From contig NZ_JARGZA010000009.1 of NCBI RefSeq assembly GCF_030973515.1, positions 62,001 to 126,000 on the forward strand: a DNA stretch of 64,000 bases, read 5' to 3'. Shown here in pieces: positions 43,461 to 50,381 of this stretch (the first letter of the stretch is position 1; each line of letters opens with the position of its first letter). Below the pieces are notes generated by a model. The model did no database searches and was not told the origin of the DNA. It worked only from the letters and a program-made list of their open reading frames with translations. A program made the position numbers and the translations under genes. The stretch is from Jannaschia maritima (GTDB lineage Bacteria; Pseudomonadota; Alphaproteobacteria; Rhodobacterales; Rhodobacteraceae).

Positions 43461-44611
43461 GCGCTCGGCGCGGGCGGCAGACCCAGCAGGCTGCGCCGTT
43501 CCGCCTCCGTCAGGAAGGTGGCGTCGGACACGCGGCCCCATTCCGCGTCCCGCTCCGATTGCAGGGCCGGTACCCGGTCGCGGTCGACGTCCAGCCGGAC
43601 CGTCTCGCCCCCCACCACCGAAAGCCATGCCGCCAGCCTTTCGCAGACCCGGCCCGCCATCGGGAGGACCGTCAGGCGATAGAACGCGCGGTTCGCCTCC
43701 GCGTAGTTCGCATAGGTCGCCTCCCCGGGGATCCCCAGCATCATCGGCGGGATCCCGAAGGCGGTCGCGATCTCGCGCGCGGCGGCCTCCTTGGTCGCGC
43801 GGAACTCCATGTCGGACGGGGACAGGCCCATCGGCTTCCATTCGAGCCCTCCATCCAGCAGCATCGGGCGGCCCGCATTCGCAGCACCCTGGTGTTCAGC
43901 GGCCAATGCCTCGCTCAGGCGGTCGAACTGCGCCGGCGTCAGCGGTTCGTTGGATTCGTTCACGATCGCGCCCGATGGCCGGGCGGCGTTGTCCAGAAGC
44001 GCCTTCGACCAACGGCTCGCGGCGTTGTGGACGTCGATGGCGGCCGCGGCCGCGGCGAGCGGGCTCAGACCGTAGTGATCGTCCAACGGATGGAAGCAGC
44101 GCAGGTGGCAGATGGGCGATACGGCCCCCACCTCGAACCGGTGCGTGCGGCCTCCGGCGGCATACTCGAACGCCACGGGCCAGCCATCGGTGCCCGGCAC
44201 GACGCTCATGCGGTCGGACCGCAACACATGCAGTTCCGCAGGCCACCCCGCCTCCAGGCCGACCGCTTCCACGTAAGCGTTGCCTGACAGCAAAAGCTGC
44301 CCGTACAGCCCCTCGAACCAGTCCGCGCCGCCCTGCACGCAGTTCGGGTTCGACAGGCGCCGCAACACCGGATGATCGGCATAGCGGCCCTCCGCGCCGG
44401 ATACCGTCAGCGGCAGGGCCGCCGCGGCTTCCGCGATCAGCTTCACGGCACGGAACCCGACGGGGTTGTTCAGGAACCCCATGCGCGTCAGCGTGCCCGC
44501 GTCACGAGCAGACCAGACGCTGCGCCCGGCCACGCCCCACGTGGTGACGCGTCCCGCTGCGCTGGCCTTCGTCGCGTCCGGCGCATCGGCCTTGCGGAGG
44601 AAATTGAACAT
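43457..44611 (-). CDS. orfg3: GTA portal protein (orfg3)
   Basis: A 384-residue HK97-type portal, the DNA gate of the head. Typical pieces are MGFLNNPVGFRAVKLIAEAA, then YGQLLLSGNAYVEAVG, and the SPLAAAAAAIDVHNAASRW helix followed by GLEWKPMGLSPSDMEF. CAGGAAGGA precedes the ATG. A strong intrinsic terminator lies between this gene and orfg2, so portal and all later genes may need read-through or their own promoter. Confidence 0.95.
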   Translation of the reverse strand: MFNFLRKADAPDATKASAAGRVTTWGVAGRSVWSARDAGTLTRMGFLNNPVGFRAVKLIAEAAAALPLTVSGAEGRYADHPVLRRLSNPNCVQGGADWFEGLYGQLLLSGNAYVEAVGLEAGWPAELHVLRSDRMSVVPGTDGWPVAFEYAAGGRTHRFEVGAVSPICHLRCFHPLDDHYGLSPLAAAAAAIDVHNAASRWSKALLDNAARPSGAIVNESNEPLTPAQFDRLSEALAAEHQGAANAGRPMLLDGGLEWKPMGLSPSDMEFRATKEAAAREIATAFGIPPMMLGIPGEATYANYAEANRAFYRLTVLPMAGRVCERLAAWLSVVGGETVRLDVDRDRVPALQSERDAEWGRVSDATFLTEAERRSLLGLPPAPSA

Positions 44612-44633
44612 CGTGCCGTCCTTCCTGTGTCGG

Positions 44634-44663
44634 AAAAGAAAAGGGGCCCCGCGGGACCCCTTT
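44634..44663 (-). terminator. Intrinsic terminator inside the GTA cluster, between orfg2 and orfg3
   Basis: Two bases after the orfg2 stop, the transcribed strand has AAAGGGGTCC pairing with GGGCCCCTTT (10 bp, one G-T wobble, 4-nt loop), followed by a T-rich tract TTTTCTTTT. It has all parts of a Rho-independent terminator and points in the direction of GTA transcription. Confidence 0.85.
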
Positions 44664-44664
44664 C

Positions 44665-45975
44665 TCACAATCGCCGGATGACCGGTTCGCCGCGCCGCCC
44701 CGGCTCCAGCAGGGCAGCCCAAAGGGCCCAGACCAACGCATCGCATCGATCGGGCGAGCCGGAACCGCCATAGCCGGACGATGCCATCGCGCACATCTGA
44801 TCTTCCAAGGGCACCAGTCCCGCGACATGGCGGACCCGGCCCCGTTCGTACAACGCAGCCACCGGCTCGGCCCGCGCGGACTTGCCTCGCCGTGCCGTCA
44901 CCTTGCGATAGCTCACGGAGGGCGCGGCCTGGCGCAGCACCGCCTCGATCATGTCGCCGCCCTGATTGCCCTCGGCTACGACGCGATCGGCGCCATGTCG
45001 ATCGTAGGCATCCGCCACGGCGGCGGCCCATTGCGACGGGGTCGCGCCTGATACGCTCGCATCCTCCAGCACCCAGGCGGTCCAGTCGGACGGTGGTCCA
45101 TCCTGCACCACGCCCACCACGACGATGCCGGTCTCGTCCGAACCACTCTGCGACGTCACGGCTGGATCCACGCCGACGACCACCCGGTCGAACCGTGCGG
45201 GCGGCGTGCCGCGCAGGGCGTCCAGACCTGCGGCTGTCCAGAACGCGCCCGGAACCTCGTCCACCAGAACGCCGTCCAACTCCTGCCGACCCAGTCGCGT
45301 CCCACCGAACCGGCGACGCACGGCGCTCAGGAAGCCGGGTGCCAGATTGGCGCGGTTGGCTTCCGTGGGGGCCTGCGTCGTCACGGTATCGTCCTGCGCC
45401 AGCAAGGTCCTCAGGACCTCGACGTTCCGTGGTGTCGTCGTCACCACCGCGCGGGGATCGTCCCCCAGGCGCAGGCAGAACTGCAGCATGTCCCAGGCGT
45501 CATGGGCCCGGCGCCACTTCGCGAGCTCGTCGACCCAGGCCGCGTCGAACTGCGGCCCGCGCATGGCCTCCGGATCGCTGGCGGAGCAGACCACCGCGAC
45601 CGCACCGTTTGGCCACACCAGCTTGCGCTGCGTGCTGATCCAGTCGGGCCTGCGGTCCGGCGGGGTGCACGCCAGCAGCCCGCTGTCGCCCTCGATCATG
45701 ACGTCGCGCACCTGGTCGTAGGTCTCGCCGACGAGCGCCACGCGGCGGGCACGGCCCGCGTCCAGCGGACGGGGACCTTCGACCTGCGCACGGACCCATT
45801 CGGCCCCGGCGCGGGTCTTGCCCGCGCCACGACCGCCCAGCACGACCCAGGTGCGCCAGTCTCCCGCTGGGGGCTGCTGATGCGGCAGCCCCCACACGTC
45901 GAACAGCCACGGCAGGGACGCCAGGGCGTTGTCGCTCAGCTCATCCAGCCATGCCGTCAGTCGATCCGGCGGCAT
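44665..45975 (-). CDS. orfg2: GTA terminase large subunit (orfg2)
   Basis: A 436-residue packaging motor. The ATPase has Walker A GGRGAGKT (47-54) and Walker B FDAAWVDE; the nuclease part starts at VVVGVDPAVTSQSGSDETG and ends with RCDALVWALWAALL. The N-terminus LPWLFDVWGLPHQQPPAGDW is typical of GTA terminases. I chose the ATG at 45975, which fits the family N-terminus; upstream ATGs at 46017, 46041 and 46080 would extend it into orfg1. It overlaps orfg1 by 35 bp. A terminator follows its stop. Confidence 0.94.
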   Translation of the reverse strand: MPPDRLTAWLDELSDNALASLPWLFDVWGLPHQQPPAGDWRTWVVLGGRGAGKTRAGAEWVRAQVEGPRPLDAGRARRVALVGETYDQVRDVMIEGDSGLLACTPPDRRPDWISTQRKLVWPNGAVAVVCSASDPEAMRGPQFDAAWVDELAKWRRAHDAWDMLQFCLRLGDDPRAVVTTTPRNVEVLRTLLAQDDTVTTQAPTEANRANLAPGFLSAVRRRFGGTRLGRQELDGVLVDEVPGAFWTAAGLDALRGTPPARFDRVVVGVDPAVTSQSGSDETGIVVVGVVQDGPPSDWTAWVLEDASVSGATPSQWAAAVADAYDRHGADRVVAEGNQGGDMIEAVLRQAAPSVSYRKVTARRGKSARAEPVAALYERGRVRHVAGLVPLEDQMCAMASSGYGGSGSPDRCDALVWALWAALLEPGRRGEPVIRRL

Positions 45976-46288
45976 GGATGCGAGCGAGGCGATCGGCGAC
46001 CTCGCGCCGGGCGGCATCGAGATCGAGTCCGCCTCCACCATCGCGCTTGAGTCGTGCATCCTTGGCCTTCCCTTCCACATCGGTCACCACCCGGAGGGCG
46101 GCGCCCAGTTCGCGTTGCAGACGGGGGAGGTCTTCGTCCCCCCCGACGACGTGGCGTTCCGCCATCTGCCGTGTCGCGCGCTCGACGACTCGCCGAACCG
46201 AAGCCATGGCGGTCAACGCGGCGCGCGCTTGTCCCTCGATGTCCGCGAGCAGGTCGTCGCGGTCGTCCGAAAAGTCCTGATCCGTCAT
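45941..46288 (-). CDS. orfg1: GTA terminase small subunit (orfg1)
   Basis: A 115-residue helical protein at the start of the cluster. It is acidic at the N-terminus (DQDFSDDRDDLLADIEGQAR) and helical in the middle (LQRELGAALRVVTDVEGKAK). GTA small terminases are reduced compared with phage ones and pack DNA without strong sequence choice. The ATG at 46288 is preceded by CGGAG, part of which lies in a hairpin. Assignment is mainly by place and size. Confidence 0.85.
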   Translation of the reverse strand: MTDQDFSDDRDDLLADIEGQARAALTAMASVRRVVERATRQMAERHVVGGDEDLPRLQRELGAALRVVTDVEGKAKDARLKRDGGGGLDLDAARREVADRLARIHAAGSTDGMAG

Positions 46289-46297
46289 TCTAAAACT

Positions 46298-46319
46298 CCG
46301 TGCTACAAGCGTTGCACGG
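46298..46319 (-). promoter_or_regulatory. Hairpin overlapping the orfg1 ribosome binding site
   Basis: On the transcribed strand CCGTGC and GCACGG form a 6-bp stem with a 10-nt loop. The second arm shares three bases with CGGAG (46296-46300), the only ribosome binding site of orfg1, which is 7 bases from the ATG. It could restrict translation of the first GTA gene. It may also be an operator, since the arms form an inverted repeat in DNA. The 264-bp gap to mltG should also hold the GTA promoter, which I cannot place. Confidence 0.5.
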
Positions 46320-46552
46320 GCAGCCAACGGTCGAGCGGTCCCGGACCCTGCGGCCCCGTTCCGTCCTCCCATGTCTTCCAGCTTGGGTATGGTGTCCGTG
46401 GGAGCGTCCGCGCCGGTCAACGTCCTTTTCGGACGAGATCCGTAAAATGCCGTCGGGAATGTTTGGAAACGGTTAACCCCGCCGCGGCGAAGTCACCGCC
46501 TTCATCCGGTCCATCACCCGACGACCGCACGGGTGGCCCCCGGCCGGGGCCG

Positions 46553-47710
46553 TCAACCGTCGTCGGTCGCGCGCTCCGCCTCGATCGCGCGCCAGCGCGC
46601 GACGTTGGCGTTGTGCTCCGCGAGCGTTTCCGCGAAGGCATGTCCGCCCGTTCCATCCGCGACGAAGAAAACGAAGTCGCTGCTGTCCGGATCCACCGCC
46701 GCCGCCAGCGACTCCGCGCTGGGATTCGCGATGGGCGTCGGCGGCAATCCGTCGATCTGGTACGTGTTCCAGGGCGTTCGCGTGTCCAGCTCGCTGCGCC
46801 GCAGGCCACGGCCCAACGCCCCCCGGCCTTCGGTCACGCCATAGATCACCGTTGGGTCCGTTTGCAGACGCATGCCCGTGTTCAGACGATTCACGAACAC
46901 GCTGGCGACCAGGCCCCGCTCCTCCGGAACGCTGGTCTCCTTCTCGATGATCGACGCCAGGATCAGCGCCTCCTCCGGCGTATCGATCGGCAGGCCGGGG
47001 GCGCGGTTCGCCCACGCATCCGCCAACCGCCGCTCCTGGATGGAGGTCATCCGCGCCAGCAACGCATCGCGGGCGGATCCTCGATCCACCTGATAGGTGT
47101 CGGGTGCCAGGGTCCCCTCCGCCGGAACCTCGACCTCGCCCGTCAGGAAGTCGGCACCCTTCAGACCCTCGACCACCTCCCACGACGTCAGCCCGGGGGC
47201 GATGGCCACGCGCCAGGTGATCGGGACGTCTCGGTCCAGCAGCGCCGTGAACGCCGCCGGCACGGGATCGCCCGGCGCATAGGTCGCGACCTCGACCGCC
47301 TGCGTCTCGCCCGGGCGCCGTTCGCGCACGCGGATCTCCGGCCCGATGCTGCGCACCAGATAGGTCACGGTGAACGGGACCACGCTGGGGCCACCCGACG
47401 TGATGATGTCCAGCACCTCGGGCATCGTGGCGCCCGCCGGGATCTCATAGGTCCCGAACTTCAGGTCGTCCGCCCGCTCCGTATACTGCGCGCCCAGACG
47501 GAAGACCGTCCCCGATGCGATGACGCCGGCCGCCTGCAAGGCCTCGCTGACGTCGTGCAGGGACGCACCCGGCGGCACCTCGAAGAACGCGGCCTCCGCC
47601 AGCGGCCCCGGTTCGTCCCAACGCGACTTGCCGATCTGCACGACGACGGCCACCGCCAGGACCGCGACCACGGCCAAGGTCAGGAAGTTCGCTGTGATAT
47701 GCTTCCACAT
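46553..47710 (-). CDS. mltG: Endolytic murein transglycosylase MltG
   Basis: A 385-residue inner-membrane enzyme that cuts nascent glycan strands and may end their growth. One N-terminal membrane helix (about 8-26) is followed by a LysM-like part (about 42-110) and the YceG catalytic domain. The catalytic glutamate lies in LILASIIEKETSVPEERGLV; other marks are LNTGMRLQTDPTVIYG and the TPWNTYQIDGLPPTPIANPS segment. It follows fabF by 20 bp, a common alphaproteobacterial order. The GTA cluster lies downstream. Confidence 0.96.
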   Translation of the reverse strand: MWKHITANFLTLAVVAVLAVAVVVQIGKSRWDEPGPLAEAAFFEVPPGASLHDVSEALQAAGVIASGTVFRLGAQYTERADDLKFGTYEIPAGATMPEVLDIITSGGPSVVPFTVTYLVRSIGPEIRVRERRPGETQAVEVATYAPGDPVPAAFTALLDRDVPITWRVAIAPGLTSWEVVEGLKGADFLTGEVEVPAEGTLAPDTYQVDRGSARDALLARMTSIQERRLADAWANRAPGLPIDTPEEALILASIIEKETSVPEERGLVASVFVNRLNTGMRLQTDPTVIYGVTEGRGALGRGLRRSELDTRTPWNTYQIDGLPPTPIANPSAESLAAAVDPDSSDFVFFVADGTGGHAFAETLAEHNANVARWRAIEAERATDDG

Positions 47711-47730
47711 CGGACGGATACGCCTCGAAG

Positions 47731-48996
47731 TTAGACCACGTGCCGCAGCACCAGCGACGCATTCGTGCCACCGAAGCCGAACGAGTTCGACACCGCCACG
47801 TCGATTCGCCGCCGCTGCGCGGCGTTCGGCGCAAGGTGGATCGCGCTCGCCGCCGCCTCCGGCGCGGGATCGTGCAGATTCAGCGTCGGGGGGGCGACGC
47901 CGTCGCGCAGGGCGAGGATGCAGAAGATCGCCTCGACGGACCCGGCCGCCCCCAGCAGGTGGCCGATCGCGGACTTGGTGGACGACATGGTCACGTCCTT
48001 CCCATGGTCCCCGACGATCCGCTCGACGGCGCACAGTTCGATCGTGTCGGCCATCGTCGACGTTCCGTGCGCGTTGACATAGTCGATGTCGTCGCCCGAC
48101 AGGCCCGCCCGCTTCAGCGCCGCACGCATCGCGCGTTCCGCGCCCTCGTGATCGGGCGGCGGCGCGGTGATGTGATGCGCATCGCCCGACAGCCCATAGC
48201 CCGCGACCTCCGCCAGCATCGTGGCACCCCGCGCCTTCGCATGCTCGTACGCCTCCAGCACGACCACGCCGGCCCCCTCGCCCATGACGAAGCCGTCCCG
48301 GTCCGCCGCCCAGGGCCGCGACGCGGCTGTCGGGTCGCCGGCATGCCGGGTGGACAGGGCCTTGCAGGCGTTGAACCCCGCGATGCCGATCTCGCTGATC
48401 GGGCTCTCGGCCCCGCCCGCGACCATGACGTCGGCATCGTCGAGCGCGATCAGCCGTGCCGCGTCCCCGATCGCATGCGCGCCCGTCGAACATGCCGTGA
48501 CGACCGAATGGTTCGGCCCTTTGAAGCCGTATCGGATGCTGACCTGACCCGACGCAAGGTTGATCAGGGCGGACGGGATGAAGAACGGCGACACCCGCCG
48601 GGGGCCGCGTTCCTTCAGCAGGATCGCGGTGTCGGCGATGGACGACAGCCCCCCGATGCCCGATCCGATCATGACGCCCGTGCGCAGCTTGCCAGCCTCG
48701 TCGGGCTGCCAGCCCGAATCCGCGATCGCCTGATCGGCCGCGCACATCGCATAGAGAATGAAGTCGTCGACCTTGCGCGCTTCCTTGGGCTCCATCCAAT
48801 CGTCGGGGTTGAACGTCCCGTCCGATCCATCGCCGCGCGGAATCTCGCAGGCATAGGTCGTGGCCAGGTGGGACGCGTCGAACCGCGTGATCGGACCGGC
48901 GCCGGATGCCCCCGCGATCAGGCGGTCCCACGTCGTCTGCACCCCGCAGCCCAACGGCGTGACCATTCCCAATCCCGTGACGACGACGCGGCGCAT
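47731..48996 (-). CDS. fabF: Beta-ketoacyl-ACP synthase II
   Basis: A 421-residue condensing enzyme of fatty-acid elongation. The active-site Cys169 is in VVTACSTGAHAIG; the two histidines are in VNAHGTSTMADTIE and SAIGHLLGAAGSVE; the C-terminal FGFGGTNASLV loop is present. Length is normal. It runs toward mltG with a 20-bp gap. acpP, fabG and fabD lie 7 kb upstream on the same strand, so the fatty-acid cluster is here split by the ccm, murI and lysis genes. Confidence 0.97.
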   Translation of the reverse strand: MRRVVVTGLGMVTPLGCGVQTTWDRLIAGASGAGPITRFDASHLATTYACEIPRGDGSDGTFNPDDWMEPKEARKVDDFILYAMCAADQAIADSGWQPDEAGKLRTGVMIGSGIGGLSSIADTAILLKERGPRRVSPFFIPSALINLASGQVSIRYGFKGPNHSVVTACSTGAHAIGDAARLIALDDADVMVAGGAESPISEIGIAGFNACKALSTRHAGDPTAASRPWAADRDGFVMGEGAGVVVLEAYEHAKARGATMLAEVAGYGLSGDAHHITAPPPDHEGAERAMRAALKRAGLSGDDIDYVNAHGTSTMADTIELCAVERIVGDHGKDVTMSSTKSAIGHLLGAAGSVEAIFCILALRDGVAPPTLNLHDPAPEAAASAIHLAPNAAQRRRIDVAVSNSFGFGGTNASLVLRHVV

Positions 48997-49085
48997 GATC
49001 GGCTATCCCCAGGCGGTTCCCTACGGCGCCGCTGATACGGGCCGCACGGCGGGGGGGCAAGCGGGCGCGCGGGGAACGGGGGGCG

Positions 49086-49862
49086 TCAACGCCCCTGGAA
49101 CGTCGCGGCGCGCTTCTCCAGGAACGCGAGCACGCCTTCCTGGAAGTCCCGGGTGCGCCCCACCTCGCCTTGCAGCTTCGCCTCGAAGGTCAGCTGCTCG
49201 TCCAACGTATGGTCGAAGCTGCCTCGGATGGCGCGCTTCACGTTGCGGTATGCCGCCGTCGGTCCGTTGGCCAGATGCGCCGCACGCTCCGCCCAGTGGG
49301 CCGGGAAGTCGGCATCGGGCACGGCCTCCCAGATCATGCCCCAGTCGGCGGCCTGCCGGGCCGGGACCGGTTCCGCGAACAGGGCCGCCCCCATCGCGCG
49401 GGCCGCGCCCACCTGCCGGGGCAGCCAGTACGTCCCGCCCGCATCCGGGATCAGCCCGATCCGGGTGAAGGCCTGCAGGAAGACCGCGCTCTCCGCCGCG
49501 ATCACCACATCCGCGGCCAGGGCCAGGTTCGCGCCCGCACCCGCGGCGGGACCGTTCACGGCGGCGATGGTGGGGATGGCGCTGTCGAAGATGGCGCGCA
49601 GCATCGGCTCGTATTCGTCGCGCAGCACGCGCTCCATGTTCATGGAGGCGAGGTTCGCGCGATCCCCGAGGTCCTGGCCGGAACAGAACGCGCGACCCTC
49701 GCCGGTCATCACCAGCACGCGGGCCCTGTCCTGGACGTCGCCCATGGCATGAAGGATCTCGGCCCGCATCTGGGTGTTCAGGGCGTTCATCAGGTCGGGA
49801 CGGTTCAGCGTCAGGACGGCCACGCCGTCGCGGACGCCCAGGCGGATGGTCTCGTACTGCAT
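49086..49862 (-). CDS. Enoyl-CoA hydratase/isomerase family protein (PaaG-like)
   Basis: A 258-residue crotonase-fold enzyme. FCSGQDLGDR and NGPAAGAGANLALAADVVIA form the oxyanion hole, and FTRIGLIPDAGGTYWLPRQV is the usual active-site helix. The aspartate in IPDAGG without a second catalytic glutamate is typical of PaaG-type isomerases (1,2-epoxyphenylacetyl-CoA isomerase), so an isomerase is more likely than a hydratase. No other paa gene is in the window. It is downstream of ccmH on the same strand. Confidence 0.88.
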   Translation of the reverse strand: MQYETIRLGVRDGVAVLTLNRPDLMNALNTQMRAEILHAMGDVQDRARVLVMTGEGRAFCSGQDLGDRANLASMNMERVLRDEYEPMLRAIFDSAIPTIAAVNGPAAGAGANLALAADVVIAAESAVFLQAFTRIGLIPDAGGTYWLPRQVGAARAMGAALFAEPVPARQAADWGMIWEAVPDADFPAHWAERAAHLANGPTAAYRNVKRAIRGSFDHTLDEQLTFEAKLQGEVGRTRDFQEGVLAFLEKRAATFQGR

Positions 49863-49928
49863 GGCGGCCCCCGATGGTTCGGGGTGGACCCTATCAGCCG
49901 GGACGACGGGGGGAAGCGGGACGGTGCG

Positions 49929-50381
49929 TCACGGCCCGCGGTCCTCCGTCAGCTCTCGCAGGCGCGCCTCCTCGACGGCATCCAGGCCGGCATCGGGCAC
50001 CGGGCGTTGACGCGTGATGTGGACACCCGCGACCCCCATCCCCAGCGCCAACAGCGCGAGGGGCGCGATCCACAGGATCAGGTTCGCCCCGTCGGTCGTC
50101 GGATTCAAAAGGACGTACTCGCCATAGCGGTCGACGACGAAGTCGATCACCTCGGCGTCGGTGTCGCCCGCCACCAGCCGTTCGCGCACCAGCAGCCGCA
50201 GATCCCGGGCGATGCCCGCGCTGGATTCGTCGATGCTCTCGTTGCGGCAGACCAGACAGCGCAGCCCCTTCGACAGGTCGCGGGCGCGCTCTTCGAGAAC
50301 GGGATCGTCCAGGACCTCGTCGGGCTCGACCGCCGCCGCGGGCACGGCCGCCAGAAGCAGCGCCAGGACCAGCCCCCTCAT
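49929..50381 (-). CDS. ccmH: Cytochrome c maturation protein CcmH (CycL)
   Basis: A 150-residue membrane-anchored thiol oxidoreductase that handles the apocytochrome before haem ligation. The signal peptide (about 1-17) is followed by the motif LRCLVCRNESI (Cys42, Cys45) and DLRLLVRERL; a membrane helix (about 101-121) and a short cytosolic tail end the protein. The start codon overlaps the ccmF stop by 4 bases, so the two are cotranslated. Confidence 0.96.
   Translation of the reverse strand: MRGLVLALLLAAVPAAAVEPDEVLDDPVLEERARDLSKGLRCLVCRNESIDESSAGIARDLRLLVRERLVAGDTDAEVIDFVVDRYGEYVLLNPTTDGANLILWIAPLALLALGMGVAGVHITRQRPVPDAGLDAVEEARLRELTEDRGP

Larger units (their letters stand above)
32947..46288 (-). 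mobile_element. Complete RcGTA-type gene transfer agent structural cluster
   Basis: Seventeen genes in the order known from Rhodobacter capsulatus GTA, orfg1 to orfg15 with orfg3.5 and orfg10.1, all on the minus strand and all open. The particle packages random host DNA fragments and delivers them to relatives. Unlike a prophage there is no integrase, repressor or replication gene and no attachment site. Most genes overlap by 1-38 bp, which suggests a few long transcripts. mltG and fabF precede it and cysE follows. Regulators (such as GafA), head spike and receptor genes are not seen in the window. Confidence 0.95.

Noticed and set aside
32947-46288. Interpretation of the phage-like cluster as a prophage
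   Set aside because: No integrase, repressor, replication or lysis gene inside, no direct-repeat ends, and gene order identical to the known gene transfer agent.
46370-46430. TTGACC as a -35 element of a GTA promoter
   Set aside because: No acceptable -10 hexamer at 16-19 bp spacing; the possible CATACC is 23 bp away.
46465-46480. GGTTAACC in the mltG-orfg1 gap as a CtrA box
   Set aside because: Only one TTAA half-site; the second half at 7-bp spacing is missing.
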